Assembly: GCF_011761355.1 (NCBI RefSeq)
Contig: NZ_JAASRW010000010.1
Span: forward strand, 124,001 to 188,000
Direction: 5' to 3'
Length of the DNA stretch: 64,000 bases
From: Paenibacillus lupini
GTDB taxonomy: Bacteria > Bacillota > Bacilli > Paenibacillales > Paenibacillaceae
Position 1 is the stretch's first letter. Every line of letters starts with the position of its first letter. Both the position numbers and the translations under genes were made by a program. The notes under the pieces are model-generated. The model had not been told where the DNA came from and made no database searches. It was given only the letters and a program-made list of their open reading frames with translations. Below are positions 52,523 through 62,348 of this stretch, in pieces.

Positions 52523-52569
52523 TTATGCTTTAAGATAACCATTGCAAAAGGAAGGAAGTTTTAACGTTT

Positions 52570-53448
52570 ATGTCTTCAACAACTACTGAGTCGCGCAGCG
52601 GACGCGCGCGCATGCTGATCTCGTGCCCGGATCGACCGGGTATCGTGGCGGCGGTTTCCCATTTTTTGTACGAGCATGGGGCTAATATCGTACAATCGGA
52701 CCAATATACAATGGATCCGGAAGGCGGAATGTTTTTCATCCGCTTTGAATTTGATTTGAACGATATGGACAAAGAATTGCCTGTGCTCGTTGAAGATTTC
52801 GCTCGTGTGGCAGATCGCTTCGATATGAAATGGCATACGTTCCGTGCGAGCCGCAAGAAGCGTCTTGCGATCTTCGTGTCGAAGGAAGACCATTGTTTAA
52901 TGGAGCTTCTGTGGCAGTGGAAAGCAGGCGATCTGGACGCGGACATCTCGATGGTTGTCAGCAACCATCCGGATATGAAGGATATGGTCGAGTCATTTGG
53001 TATTCCATATTATCATATTCCGGTAACAGCTGATTCGAAGGTGGAAGCAGAGCGCAAGCAGATGGAAGTCGTCGCTGACAAAGCTGACCTCATCGTGCTT
53101 GCCCGTTATATGCAGATCATCTCGCCGAAATTTATCGAGCAATTCCCAAACCGCATTATCAATATCCATCATTCCTTCCTTCCGGCCTTTGTTGGCGGCA
53201 AGCCGTATGCGCAAGCGTATAACCGTGGTGTTAAAATCATCGGCGCAACGGCACATTATGTAACGGAGGAACTCGATGGCGGCCCGATTATCGAGCAGGA
53301 CGTTCAGCGCGTCAGCCACCGTGACAACGTAGAGGAATTGAAGCGTATTGGTCGTACAATCGAGCGTGTTGTACTCGCACGTGCTGTGAAATGGCATACC
53401 GAAGACCGCGTCATTGTGCATCAAAACAAGACCGTCGTCTTCAATTAA
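52570..53448 (+). CDS. purU: Formyltetrahydrofolate deformylase
   Basis: Hydrolyses 10-formyl-THF to formate and THF. An N-terminal ACT domain (RARMLISCPDRPGIVAAVSHF) is followed by the formyltransferase-like catalytic domain with LARYMQIISPKFI, IINIHHSFLPAFVG (catalytic His) and GATAHYVTEELDGGPIIEQD (catalytic Asp). 292 aa. Site GGAAGG. Monocistronic between nfo and tkt. Confidence 0.95.
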   Translation: MSSTTTESRSGRARMLISCPDRPGIVAAVSHFLYEHGANIVQSDQYTMDPEGGMFFIRFEFDLNDMDKELPVLVEDFARVADRFDMKWHTFRASRKKRLAIFVSKEDHCLMELLWQWKAGDLDADISMVVSNHPDMKDMVESFGIPYYHIPVTADSKVEAERKQMEVVADKADLIVLARYMQIISPKFIEQFPNRIINIHHSFLPAFVGGKPYAQAYNRGVKIIGATAHYVTEELDGGPIIEQDVQRVSHRDNVEELKRIGRTIERVVLARAVKWHTEDRVIVHQNKTVVFN

Positions 53449-53604
53449 TCCAATAAATGCTCTAGAAATTCTATATTTTAAAGATGGCAAACGTGTTTTC
53501 GGAATGGTACAATATTCAAAGCCATTGCGCTACAACTCGCGCTATATCATGAAATATAGAGAGAGAACGAGCAATTTTACACAGGAATTAGGAGGAAGTA
53601 TGTA

Positions 53605-55623
53605 ATGACAGTTACACAAAAATCGATTGAACAGCTTTCGATCGACACGATCCGCACACTTGCAATCGACTCCATCGAGAAAGCTAAATCCGGACATCCA
53701 GGTATGCCTATGGGCGCAGCTCCAATGGGCTACCAATTGTTCGCGAAAAACATGAACCACAATCCGTCGAATCCGACTTGGATTAACCGTGACCGTTTTG
53801 TTCTGTCCGCAGGACATGGTTCGATGCTGCTTTACAGCTTGCTTCACCTGAGCGGTTATGATCTTCCTCTGGAAGAGCTGCAAAACTTCCGTCAATGGGG
53901 CTCCCTGACACCAGGTCACCCAGAGTTCGGCCACACTGCTGGCGTTGACGCTACAACTGGTCCACTTGGACAAGGTGTTGCAATGGCAGTAGGTATGGCG
54001 ATGGCAGAAGCTCATCTGGCAGCGACTTACAATAAAGAAGGCTTTAACGTTGTTGATCACTTCACATACTCCATTTGCGGCGATGGCGACTTGATGGAAG
54101 GTATCTCCCATGAGGCAGCTTCCTTCGCAGGTCACTTGAAGCTTGGCAAATTGGTTGTTCTATATGATTCGAATGATATCTCCCTAGACGGCGCACTTGA
54201 CCTGTCCTACTCCGAGAGCGTTCAAAAACGTTTTGAAGGTTACGGCTGGCAAGTCCTTCGCGTAGAAGACGGCAACGATCTGAACGCATTGTCGAAAGCC
54301 ATCGCTGAAGCACAAGCTGAAGCTGGTAAACCAACTTTGATCGAAGTCAAAACCGTTATCGGTTACGGCAGCCCGAACAAAGGCGGCAAAGGTGGACATG
54401 CTGGTCCTCACGGTTCCCCACTGGGTGCTGATGAGACTAAATTGACAAAACAATTCTACGGCTGGTCGGAAGATCATCAATTCCATGTACCAGACGAAGT
54501 TCGCGCTCACTTCGCAGAAGTGAAACAAAACGGCGAGCAAGCAAATGCAAAATGGAATGAAATGTTCGCAGCTTACAAAGCAGCTAACCCAGAACTCGCA
54601 ACTCAATTCGAGCTTGCTACTTCCGGCCAACTGCCTGAGGGCTGGGACGCTGACCTTCCTAAATACACAACGGCTGACAACGCAGTATCGACTCGCGTAG
54701 CATCAGGTAACGCCCTGAATGGCCTTGCGAAAAACGTGCTTAACCTGGCTGGCGGTTCCGCTGACTTGGAGAGCTCGACAATGACTCACCTTAAAGGTCT
54801 TGAACAATTCAAACCAGGCAGCTACGACGGCCGCAACATCTACTATGGTGTTCGTGAGTTCGGTATGGCTGCAGCAATGAACGGCATGAGTCTGCATGGC
54901 GGTATGAAAGTATTCGGTGGTACGTTCTTCGTATTCACAGACTACCTGCGTCCAGCTATTCGCCTTGCTGCTATCATGAAGCAACCAGTAACTTACGTTC
55001 TGACGCATGACTCGATCGCTGTTGGCGAAGACGGTCCTACACATGAACCTATCGAGCAGCTGGCTTCGATCCGCATCATTCCTGATCTGACAGTTATTCG
55101 TCCTGCTGATGCGAACGAAACTTCTGCAGCTTGGGCTTACGCGGTTGAGAACCAAAGCAATCCAGTAGCGCTTGTTCTGACTCGTCAAAACCTGCCGATC
55201 CTGGAAGGCACTGTAACAGGTTCCCGTGATAACATCAAACGCGGTGCTTATGTTGTATCTGATGCAGCAAACGGCGCTCCACAAGCTCAAATCATCGCTA
55301 CAGGTTCCGAGGTCCAACTTGCTGTTGCTGCTCAAAAAGCACTTGCTGAAGAGGGCATTCAAGTTCGTGTAATCAGCATGCCAAGCTGGGATCTGTTCGA
55401 GAAACAAGACAAAGCTTACAGAGATTCCGTTATTCTGCCAGAAGTTAAAGCTCGCGTAGCGGTAGAGATGGCTCATCCATTTGGTTGGGAACGTTATGTT
55501 GGCGACCAAGGCGCGATTATCGCAATTGACCGTTTCGGCGCATCCGCTCCTGGCGACCGCGTAATCAAAGAATACGGCTTCACTGTTGAGAACGTAGTAA
55601 GCAAAGTTAAGTCCGTACTGTAA
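53605..55623 (+). CDS. tkt: Transketolase
   Basis: Thiamin-diphosphate enzyme of the pentose phosphate pathway. Signatures: [60 protein letters not shown], the TPP-binding [15 protein letters not shown] and DSNDISLDG, and [18 protein letters not shown]. 672 aa, as expected. Strongly biased, optimised-looking codon use suggests high expression. ATTAGGAGGAAG site. The 156 bp upstream include a TACAAT that may be its -10. The decayed transaldolase at 13136 is from the same pathway. Confidence 0.97.
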   Translation: MTVTQKSIEQLSIDTIRTLAIDSIEKAKSGHPGMPMGAAPMGYQLFAKNMNHNPSNPTWINRDRFVLSAGHGSMLLYSLLHLSGYDLPLEELQNFRQWGSLTPGHPEFGHTAGVDATTGPLGQGVAMAVGMAMAEAHLAATYNKEGFNVVDHFTYSICGDGDLMEGISHEAASFAGHLKLGKLVVLYDSNDISLDGALDLSYSESVQKRFEGYGWQVLRVEDGNDLNALSKAIAEAQAEAGKPTLIEVKTVIGYGSPNKGGKGGHAGPHGSPLGADETKLTKQFYGWSEDHQFHVPDEVRAHFAEVKQNGEQANAKWNEMFAAYKAANPELATQFELATSGQLPEGWDADLPKYTTADNAVSTRVASGNALNGLAKNVLNLAGGSADLESSTMTHLKGLEQFKPGSYDGRNIYYGVREFGMAAAMNGMSLHGGMKVFGGTFFVFTDYLRPAIRLAAIMKQPVTYVLTHDSIAVGEDGPTHEPIEQLASIRIIPDLTVIRPADANETSAAWAYAVENQSNPVALVLTRQNLPILEGTVTGSRDNIKRGAYVVSDAANGAPQAQIIATGSEVQLAVAAQKALAEEGIQVRVISMPSWDLFEKQDKAYRDSVILPEVKARVAVEMAHPFGWERYVGDQGAIIAIDRFGASAPGDRVIKEYGFTVENVVSKVKSVL

Positions 55624-55658
55624 TCCAATAAGTAATTGGCGTAGAGGAGCTAACCATA

Positions 55659-55976
55659 ATGTCGCAATTTGAAAATGTAACAGTTGTCAAAGAAGCTAAT
55701 GTTTACTTTGACGGTAAAGTAACGAGCCGTGCTGTCCTGTTCGCAGACGGCACGAAAAAAACGCTTGGCATTATGCTTCCTGGCGACTATGAGTTCGGCA
55801 CGGATTGCATTGAAATTATGGAAATTTTGGCTGGTGACCTGAAAGTGCAGCTTCCTGGGGAAACAGAATGGCTGCATATCCAAGGTAAAGGTGAATTCAC
55901 CGTTCCAGCTAACACGAAATTCAAGCTTCAAGTAGCGACAGTAGCCGACTACTGCTGCTCTTACATCTACGAATAG
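55659..55976 (+). CDS. ppnP: Pyrimidine/purine nucleoside phosphorylase
   Basis: 105 aa cupin of the PpnP (YaiE, DUF1255) family, which phosphorolyses several nucleosides to ribose-1-phosphate and base. Family core: [62 protein letters not shown], and a YCCSYI end. Follows tkt by 35 bp with GTAGAGGAG, so released ribose units can enter the pentose phosphate pathway. A terminator-like hairpin (GGGCCGTCCCAT / ATGGGACGGCCC, 55992-56032) follows and is part of an IS-derived repeat. Confidence 0.92.
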   Translation: MSQFENVTVVKEANVYFDGKVTSRAVLFADGTKKTLGIMLPGDYEFGTDCIEIMEILAGDLKVQLPGETEWLHIQGKGEFTVPANTKFKLQVATVADYCCSYIYE

Positions 55977-55989
55977 CATGTGTTGAAAA

Positions 55990-56217
55990 AAGGGCCGTCC
56001 CATTCGTCATAAATATGACGATGGGACGGCCCCTTTGTGTTAAACAGCACACTGCGCATTTAAATGTTCTTTCGATCGCCATTGCTCGGGGATTCCTTTG
56101 AATCAACAAGGTATGGTTAGAATCCCTTCACAAAAACGAGCGCTTGAAAGCTTTCTGCAAGAAAGCTGCTTCGTAAGCATGCACTAACGCTTCTCCAGAA
56201 TCATTGAAATGCTCCGT
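55990..56217. mobile_element. Solo end or remnant of the IS1182-like element
   Basis: Corresponds, with substitutions, to 37077-37265: the GTCCCAT/ATGGGAC hairpin, then GCGCATTTAAATGTTCTTYC, GATCGCCATTGCTC, ATTCCTTTGAATCAA and CACTAACGCTTCTCCAGAA. No transposase follows. The leading hairpin probably serves as ppnP terminator. A 38-bp palindromic repeat interrupts this copy at 56144. Confidence 0.75.
56144..56181. repeat. Palindromic repeat inserted in the IS remnant (family member 3)
   Basis: A 38-bp block containing GAAAGCTTTCTGCAAGAAAGC and GCTTCGTAAGCAT, absent from the matching place of the IS copy at 37 kb. Its end is identical to family member 2. Stem AGCTTTC-TTGCA-GAAAGCT (7 bp, 5-nt loop) has the same shape as AGAATTG-CTTCA-CAATTCT in member 2 with different bases. 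Confidence 0.75.
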
Positions 56218-56258
56218 TTTGCCATTAACCTGTTAATTTCAAAAAAAGCAAGAAATTA

Positions 56259-56294
56259 AAACAAAAGTGGCCATGATAGGAACTGCATGGCCAC
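56259..56294 (-). terminator. Terminator of the dehydrogenase gene
   Basis: On the minus strand, GTGGCCATG-C / CATGGCCAC hairpin with a TTTTGTTTT tail. Confidence 0.85.
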
Positions 56295-56313
56295 AATTAA
56301 TTACACTTTCTTG

Positions 56314-57207
56314 TTAGTTTTTATCACCGATTTTACGGCCGATCCATTGCTCGTAGGCTTGCGTGACACTGCTCATATCGAGTTCGCCAAGACCCATGGA
56401 ATCGCCGACCTGGAACAAGCTTTTTGCAGCTTCAAGCATTGGAGTTGGTACCTTCAGATTATCCGATAATACGGATGATAAGCGAAGGTCCTTCAGCATA
56501 AGCGCTAACGAGAACTGGACGTCATAGTCGTTTGCGAGTATTTTCTCGCCTTTCAGCTCAGCCGTCCGGCTGGCTGCACCGCCCGATTGCACGAGCTCGA
56601 AGAACGCGCTGCCGTTAATACCGCCTTTTGCTGCAATGGCCATACCTTCGGCAAGTGCAGCCATATTAATGCCAACAATCGTGTTATGGGCGAGCTTGGC
56701 GGTAGCGCCGCTGCCGTTAGCCCCCATATGTATCACTTTGCGTCCCATGGCAAGAAGAACGTCCTCCACGTCTTTGAGCGCAGCGTCAGTACCGCCGACC
56801 ATAAACGTAAGGGTTCCGCCTTCTGCTGCAGGTTTACTGCCTGTTACCGGAGCATCGAGGAATACAGCACCTTTTGATTCGGCTGTTTCAGTCAGCTCTA
56901 GAGCCAAGGATGGGGAGATGGTACTGCTGTCGATAAGGGTAGTCCCTGAAACAACTGATCCGAAGATGCCATTTTCGCCAAAGTAAACTTCACGGATAGC
57001 TGCATCATTACTAATCATGGTAATAACGATATCCGAACCGCGAACTGCATCTGCTGGGGTTGCTGCTTCTTTTGCACCAAGTGTAATCAACTCGCCGGCT
57101 TTTCCGGATGTCCGGTTGTAGACGGTAACTTCAAATCCTTTGCGAAGCAGGTTCGCAGCCATTCCATAGCCCATAACACCAAGGCCAATAAATCCAATTT
57201 TTTTCAT
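56314..57207 (-). CDS. NAD(P)-dependent beta-hydroxyacid dehydrogenase
   Basis: 297 aa enzyme of the 3-hydroxyisobutyrate/tartronate-semialdehyde/glyoxylate reductase family. Rossmann motif IGFIGLGVMGYGMAANLLRK, substrate-binding DAPVTGSKPAAEGGTLTFMV, catalytic Lys in GSGATAKLAHNTIVG, and the C-terminal KDLRLSSVLSDN. The exact substrate is uncertain; the GxxxAxxGTL and KDL patterns also fit succinate-semialdehyde or glyoxylate reductases. Start at 57207 with GGAGGG; the frame opens 7 codons earlier. Divergent from pgi. Confidence 0.88.
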   Translation of the reverse strand: MKKIGFIGLGVMGYGMAANLLRKGFEVTVYNRTSGKAGELITLGAKEAATPADAVRGSDIVITMISNDAAIREVYFGENGIFGSVVSGTTLIDSSTISPSLALELTETAESKGAVFLDAPVTGSKPAAEGGTLTFMVGGTDAALKDVEDVLLAMGRKVIHMGANGSGATAKLAHNTIVGINMAALAEGMAIAAKGGINGSAFFELVQSGGAASRTAELKGEKILANDYDVQFSLALMLKDLRLSSVLSDNLKVPTPMLEAAKSLFQVGDSMGLGELDMSSVTQAYEQWIGRKIGDKN

Positions 57208-57398
57208 TTTATTTTCCCTCCTGTGCATCTATAGTATGATGGATTTTTCATCAGCTATAAATACTTTTACTAATCATTATAGATAATCTTCATACCTTTT
57301 TCATTGTTTAGTCGCTTGTTTTTCAAATCTAAATCCTATATTCTAAAGGCTAAGACAAGCAGGTAACTGAAAAACATGATCAGGGAGGCCTTTTTTTT

Positions 57399-58748
57399 AT
57401 GAGTAAAACAGTAAAATTTGATTACACGAAAGCACTTGGCTTTATTGGACAACATGAAATTGATCACCAAGCAGAACAAGTTCGTGTCGCCCACGAACAA
57501 TTACATAACGGTACTGGCGCAGGATCCGACTACCTTGGCTGGATCGACCTGCCAACTAATTATGACAAAGAAGAATTTGCTCGTATCAAGCAAGCTGCTG
57601 AGAAAATCAACTCCGATTCCGAAGTGCTGATCGTTATCGGCATCGGTGGTTCTTACCTCGGCGCACGTGCAGCGATCGAGATGCTGTCGAACTCCTTCTA
57701 CAATCTGCAAACGAAAGAACAACGCAAGACTCCTCAAGTTTTGTTCGCAGGCAACAACATCAGCTCCACTTATGTGACTCACCTGCTTCAATTGATAGAA
57801 GGCCGCGAATGGTCGATCAACGTCATCTCCAAATCCGGCACAACAACTGAGCCTGCGATTGCCTTCCGTATTTTCCGTGAAGCGCTGGAGCGCAAATATG
57901 GTAAAGAAGAAGCTCGCAAACGGATCTATGCAACAACTGACACAGCTAAAGGCGCTCTCAAAAAGCTGGCGACTGAAGAAGGTTATGAGTCGTTCATCAT
58001 TCCTGACGATGTAGGCGGTCGTTACTCTGTTCTGACAGCGGTAGGCCTTCTGCCAATCGCCGTTGCTGGCATCGACATCGACGCTATGATGCAAGGTGCA
58101 GCAGACGCATCGAAAGAATACAGCAATCCGAACCTCGCTGAGAACGAGGCTTATCAATATGCAGCAGCACGTAACGCGCTGTACCGGAAAGGCAAAGTAA
58201 CAGAAATTCTCGTAAACTACGAGCCAAACCTGCACTTTGTATCCGAGTGGTGGAAACAGCTCTTCGGCGAAAGCGAAGGCAAAGACTACAAAGGCATCTA
58301 TCCGGCATCTGTTGATTTCTCTACAGACCTGCACTCGATGGGCCAATTCATTCAAGAGGGTAACCGTAACATCTTCGAGACGGTTATCCAAGTAAATGAA
58401 GTATCGGAGCATATCACAATCGGTAGTGACGCTGCTGACCTTGATGGACTTAACTTCCTGACAGGTAAAACAATGGACTTCGTGAACAAAAAGGCATTCC
58501 AAGGTACTCTTCTTGCTCATACCGACGGTCAAGTACCTAACTTTATCGTGAACATAGCGGACATGACACCATACACATTTGGTTACATGGTGTACTTCTT
58601 CGAGAAAGCATGTGGCATCAGCGGTTACCTGCTTGGCGTGAATCCATTCGACCAACCAGGTGTTGAAGCGTACAAAACGAACATGTTTGCTCTGCTGGGT
58701 AAACCGGGCTATGAGAAAGAAAAGGCTGAGCTCGAAGCTCGTCTGTAA
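57399..58748 (+). CDS. pgi: Glucose-6-phosphate isomerase
   Basis: Interconverts glucose-6-phosphate and fructose-6-phosphate. Motifs: [35 protein letters not shown], the signature [37 protein letters not shown] and [19 protein letters not shown]. 449 aa, the Bacillus size class. Site GGGAGGCC before a run of T and the ATG. The 170-bp upstream region is AT-rich; no clear operator was found. Its stop overlaps the next start (TAATG). Confidence 0.97.
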   Translation: MSKTVKFDYTKALGFIGQHEIDHQAEQVRVAHEQLHNGTGAGSDYLGWIDLPTNYDKEEFARIKQAAEKINSDSEVLIVIGIGGSYLGARAAIEMLSNSFYNLQTKEQRKTPQVLFAGNNISSTYVTHLLQLIEGREWSINVISKSGTTTEPAIAFRIFREALERKYGKEEARKRIYATTDTAKGALKKLATEEGYESFIIPDDVGGRYSVLTAVGLLPIAVAGIDIDAMMQGAADASKEYSNPNLAENEAYQYAAARNALYRKGKVTEILVNYEPNLHFVSEWWKQLFGESEGKDYKGIYPASVDFSTDLHSMGQFIQEGNRNIFETVIQVNEVSEHITIGSDAADLDGLNFLTGKTMDFVNKKAFQGTLLAHTDGQVPNFIVNIADMTPYTFGYMVYFFEKACGISGYLLGVNPFDQPGVEAYKTNMFALLGKPGYEKEKAELEARL

Positions 58749-59380
58749 TGCTGGAACGTTATTCAACGGTAAGAGAGTATAACAGTGAAGAGATCGTCAT
58801 TAAGAAATCTCGATTTATCGGATATGCGAAGCCGGTAGAGACGGAAGAAGAGGCTGTTGCCTTCATTGATGAGATTAAACGGCTTCACCGCAGTGCGACC
58901 CATAACTGCTCGGCTTATATTGTAGGGGAGCGCGATCAGCATCAGAAAGCTTCCGATGATGGTGAACCAAGCGGAACGGCTGGCAAGCCAATCCTTGAGG
59001 TCATCAAGCATAAGGGTTTAAAAAATGTTGCGGTCGTCGTAACTCGTTATTTTGGCGGTATTATGCTTGGAGCAGGCGGGCTTGTCCGTGCTTATACGGA
59101 CGGTGCTGTGGCTGGTATTGAAGCAGCTGGAGAGATCGTTAAAGTATTGCACCGTGAAGTATTCGTTGACGTGGACTACACGTGGTACGGTAAATTGGAG
59201 AATGAGCTCCATGGCCGGGGCACGCGGCTTGGCGGAACCGAATTTATGGACCGTGTTATCGTAAAGTGTCTGCCTGTCGTATCGGAAGCAGATGCCTTTA
59301 TTGCATGGATGACTGATTTGACACAAGGCCAGGCGGTAATCACGGAAGGTGAAGAGCTTTATTATATTGAAGGCGAATAA
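58748..59380 (+). CDS. YigZ/IMPACT family protein
   Basis: 210 aa. N-terminal UPF0029 (Impact) domain with KKSRFIGYAKPVETEEEA, NCSAYIVGERDQHQKASDDG, EPSGTAGKPILE and the ARYF-like VVVTRYFGGIMLGAGGLVRAY, followed by a DUF1949 ferredoxin-like C-terminal domain. Proposed to bind RNA or ribosomes; the bacterial role is unsettled. Translationally coupled to pgi through TAATG overlap and ended by a strong terminator. Confidence 0.92.
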   Translation: MLERYSTVREYNSEEIVIKKSRFIGYAKPVETEEEAVAFIDEIKRLHRSATHNCSAYIVGERDQHQKASDDGEPSGTAGKPILEVIKHKGLKNVAVVVTRYFGGIMLGAGGLVRAYTDGAVAGIEAAGEIVKVLHREVFVDVDYTWYGKLENELHGRGTRLGGTEFMDRVIVKCLPVVSEADAFIAWMTDLTQGQAVITEGEELYYIEGE

Positions 59381-59383
59381 TGA

Positions 59384-59428
59384 AAAAGCCGCATGTTGTC
59401 TTGGGCCCAAGACAATGTGCGGCTTTTG
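59384..59428 (+). terminator. Terminator after the YigZ-family gene
   Basis: AAAAGCCGCA-TG-TTGTCTTGG / CCAAGACAA-TG-TGCGGCTTTT. Confidence 0.92.
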
Positions 59429-59491
59429 CTTGTTATAGAATCGAAAATAGCAAAATTGGACAGCCAAACGGAGCAGAAATTGTAAAAATGG

Positions 59492-59577
59492 GATTGACTA
59501 GACCAGTTGTTGTCTGCTAAATTAAGAATACCAAGTGATCTAATAGGAATTCTATATTTACTAATATTTATTTCAGC
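59492..59577 (+). promoter_or_regulatory. Leader/promoter region of the sulfate importer operon
   Basis: Holds TTGACT (59493-59498) and an AT-rich block AATAGGAATTCTATATTTAC, then TAATATTTATTT. The AATAGGAATT element resembles the sites I recall for the cysteine-metabolism repressor CymR in Firmicutes. No S-box or other riboswitch is visible. Confidence 0.35.
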
Positions 59578-59621
59578 AAACACCTGCGGCTCGAGCCGAT
59601 GGTTTGGAGGTCAAAGGCAGC

Positions 59622-60437
59622 ATGAATGTCATGTTTCGCAGTAAGTGGTGGAGCTTCGGATTCCGAAGCGCGATTATGCTCTACTTTGTTATTTTAATTG
59701 TACTTCCCATTATCGGAATTTATTCGCAGTCAGTCTCAAGCGGTTTCGTACCGTTCTGGGAGAGTATATCGGATCCTCTAGCATGGAAGGCAGTCCTGCT
59801 GACTATCAAGCTGGCACTTATTGCAACCGTCATTAACGTGCTGCTGGGGTCTATGATTGGCTGGGTACTTATCCGTTACCGTTTTCCAGGGAGACGGATC
59901 TTAAATAGTTTGGTTGATTTGCCGTTTGCCCTTCCGACAGCAGTAACCGGACTTATGATTTTGTTATTACTTGGTCCGGGCAGCCTTGTTGGTGATTTGG
60001 CTTCAAAACTTGGTTTTGAAATCGTCTTCCACCAGCCTGCTATCGTCATTGCGATGGTGTTCGTTACTTTTCCGTTCGTGATCCGGGCTGTACAGCCTTT
60101 GCTCGAAGAGATCGACAAATCGGAAGAGGAAGCAGCCTATACGATGGGTGCGACCAAGCTGCGTACGTTCTTTAGTGTTATCTATCCTTCGATGCTCCCA
60201 GGCGTGCTCAGTGGTGCGATGCTGGCCTTTTCCAGAGCGCTGGCTGAGTTTGGAGCGGTTGTTCTTGTAGCAGGTAATATTCCGGGCAAGACGCTTATAG
60301 CAGCCGTTTATATTTTCGGGGAAATTGAAAGTGACAATCCGCAAGGGGCCGCAGCTGTTTCTGTATTGTTGCTGACGCTTTCGTTTATCATTTTATGGAC
60401 GGTCAACCTGATTCAATCTAGGAGGCCGGGCAAATGA
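59622..60437 (+). CDS. cysT: Sulfate/thiosulfate ABC permease CysT
   Basis: 271 aa inner-membrane permease. Five to six membrane segments (MLYFVILIVLPIIGIYSQSV, LIATVINVLLGSMIGWVLI, IVIAMVFVTFPFVIRAVQPL) and the EAA loop EEEAAYTMGATKLRTFFSVI, followed by LAEFGAVVLVAGNIPGKT, typical of CysT/CysU. The open frame begins at a TTG at 59604 inside the ribosome binding site TTGGAGG; ATG 59622 is the likely start. First gene of cysT-cysW-cysA-sbp. Confidence 0.93.
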   Translation: MNVMFRSKWWSFGFRSAIMLYFVILIVLPIIGIYSQSVSSGFVPFWESISDPLAWKAVLLTIKLALIATVINVLLGSMIGWVLIRYRFPGRRILNSLVDLPFALPTAVTGLMILLLLGPGSLVGDLASKLGFEIVFHQPAIVIAMVFVTFPFVIRAVQPLLEEIDKSEEEAAYTMGATKLRTFFSVIYPSMLPGVLSGAMLAFSRALAEFGAVVLVAGNIPGKTLIAAVYIFGEIESDNPQGAAAVSVLLLTLSFIILWTVNLIQSRRPGK

Positions 60438-61237
60438 CAATTAGACGAACGTGGATTGGACTTACGTATATTGTTTTTACACTATTATTAATTATTCCGC
60501 TTATTGAAATATTCACAGGCTCTTGGGCGGATGGTTGGAGCGGTTTTGCCGAAGGCTTAACCCGTAAGCAGTCCATTCATGCCTTGCAGATGACCGCTAG
60601 TATCGTTGTTGTTGTAACGGCTATAAATACCGTATTTGGTGTTATGCTCGCGCTGTATCTGGTTCGGGCTGAGTGGATGGGAGCACGCTTGAAGCGACTG
60701 CTCAACAGTATTGTTGATCTGCCGTTTGCAGTATCACCCGTTATCGGCGGTTTGATGATTGTTCTCCTGCTTGGACCAAACACAGTGATTGGTGCCTTTT
60801 TCGAAGATGCTGGATTCAAAGTGGTTTACGCTTTGCCAGGTATGATCTTAGCTTCACTGTTCGTCACATTCCCGCTCATGGTTCGTGAAGTATTACCGGT
60901 GCTGCAAGAGATCGGTGCCCAGCAGGAAGAAGCAGCGTCTACACTAGGTGCGTATTCGTGGTATACGTTCTGGAAGGTGACATGGCCTTCTATTCGATGG
61001 GGTGTCATCTATGGTGTCGTCCTGACGGTAGCTAGAACACTTGGCGAATTTGGTGCGGTTCTGGTCGTTTCAGGAAATATTATGAATAAGACGCAGACTG
61101 CTACGACGCTGGTCTATCAGGATGTCGAGAACTTTAACGTCGTTGAAGCCAATGGTGTAGCTTTGGTACTTGCGGTGTTCTCAGTTGGCCTTCTCCTTTT
61201 AATGGAATGGGCGAAAAAACGAAAGGAAGTGCATTAA
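60434..61237 (+). CDS. cysW: Sulfate/thiosulfate ABC permease CysW
   Basis: 267 aa partner permease. IVFTLLLIIPLIEIFTGSWA, VDLPFAVSPVIGGLMIVLLL, EAA loop QEEAASTLGAYSWYTFWKV and the CysW-type RTLGEFGAVLVVSGNIMNKT, then TLVYQDVENFN. ATGA overlap with cysT, 3-bp gap to cysA. Confidence 0.93.
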   Translation: MTIRRTWIGLTYIVFTLLLIIPLIEIFTGSWADGWSGFAEGLTRKQSIHALQMTASIVVVVTAINTVFGVMLALYLVRAEWMGARLKRLLNSIVDLPFAVSPVIGGLMIVLLLGPNTVIGAFFEDAGFKVVYALPGMILASLFVTFPLMVREVLPVLQEIGAQQEEAASTLGAYSWYTFWKVTWPSIRWGVIYGVVLTVARTLGEFGAVLVVSGNIMNKTQTATTLVYQDVENFNVVEANGVALVLAVFSVGLLLLMEWAKKRKEVH

Positions 61238-61240
61238 GCC

Positions 61241-62305
61241 ATGCATATTGAAGTTCGCAACCTTAACAAAAGCTTTGGCGATTTCCATGCCGTGCAAGAT
61301 GTCAGCTTTGAGATTGAAAAGGGTCATTTGATTGGGCTTCTTGGACCAAGCGGCGGCGGTAAAACGTCGATTCTTCGTATGCTGGCTGGCCTTGAGACAC
61401 CTACCTCCGGTGATATCATTTTTCACGGCAAGCGTGTAAATGATCTGCCTCCGCAAGAGCGGGGGATCGGCTTTGTCTTCCAGAACTATGCTCTTTTCAA
61501 ACATATGACCGTGTATGATAATATCGCTTTTGGTTTAAAAGTGAAGAAACAATCCAAAGAGCAGATTCGCGAGCGTGTATCTACGCTAGTTGAGCTTACA
61601 GGCCTGAAAGGCTTTGAGCATCGTTATGTGCATCAGCTTTCTGGTGGTCAACGTCAGCGTGTTGCATTCGCCCGTGCACTTGCTCCTGAGCCGCAGCTCT
61701 TGCTGCTGGATGAGCCATTCGCAGCGATAGATGCAAAGATTCGTACGGAGCTTCGGACTTGGCTGAAAGAGATGATTGAGCGTGTCGGCATTACTTCGAT
61801 CTTCGTTACCCATGACCAAGACGAGGCAATTGAAGTTGCGGATGAGATTATGATCATCGGAAAAGGCAGGCTCGAGCAGAAGGGTACGCCTTGGGAGATT
61901 TATAAAAATCCTGAAACGCCGTTTGTTGCAAGCTTCATTGGTGAGTCAACGATTGTAGAAGATATTAAAGTATTAAAAGGCTTTGATTCTGCACTGAATT
62001 ACCCGGGAACAAAAGCACTTATTCGTCCAGAATATATTGAGATCGGCAAGCCAGGCGAGATCCGTCTGCAATCTGCGACTGTGAATGCAACAGTGAAAGC
62101 TTTGCATTTCCGTGGAAGTGAATGGATGGTTGAGCTCTTAGTCGACAATGTGAAGCTCATTACGTATCGCTCGCTGGAGAAGGAAGTTCTGCAGCCTGGT
62201 GAACAGGTAAGTGTACTCGTACATCGTGCTTATCTCTTTAATGATACGGACAGCTGGATTATGGAAAACAGCTTGAAAGTTGACCCAATGCCAATTCATA
62301 TTTAA
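61241..62305 (+). CDS. cysA: Sulfate/thiosulfate ABC importer ATPase
   Basis: 354 aa. Walker A LLGPSGGGKTSILRMLAGL, signature LSGGQRQRVAFARAL, Walker B LLLLDEPFAAID, H-loop VTHDQDEAIEVADEI. The C-terminal regulatory (TOBE-like) domain from about 240 contains ALIRPEYIEIGKPGE and HFRGSEWMVELLVD. Energises CysT-CysW import. Confidence 0.95.
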   Translation: MHIEVRNLNKSFGDFHAVQDVSFEIEKGHLIGLLGPSGGGKTSILRMLAGLETPTSGDIIFHGKRVNDLPPQERGIGFVFQNYALFKHMTVYDNIAFGLKVKKQSKEQIRERVSTLVELTGLKGFEHRYVHQLSGGQRQRVAFARALAPEPQLLLLDEPFAAIDAKIRTELRTWLKEMIERVGITSIFVTHDQDEAIEVADEIMIIGKGRLEQKGTPWEIYKNPETPFVASFIGESTIVEDIKVLKGFDSALNYPGTKALIRPEYIEIGKPGEIRLQSATVNATVKALHFRGSEWMVELLVDNVKLITYRSLEKEVLQPGEQVSVLVHRAYLFNDTDSWIMENSLKVDPMPIHI

Positions 62306-62348
62306 GCGTTTGAACACTCATTTTTAGCAGAAAGAGTTGTATACGAAC

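Noticed and set aside
55992-56032. Hairpin after ppnP as a stand-alone terminator only
   Set aside because: It functions as one, but the same hairpin and downstream sequence recur at 37 kb, so it is better explained as the end of an IS-derived element.
57501-58766. 421-codon open frame on the minus strand of pgi
   Set aside because: Mirror frame of a highly biased gene; Cys/His/Phe-rich translation with no family features. The same holds for the long minus frames inside tkt (54703-55509) and nfo (51533-52297).
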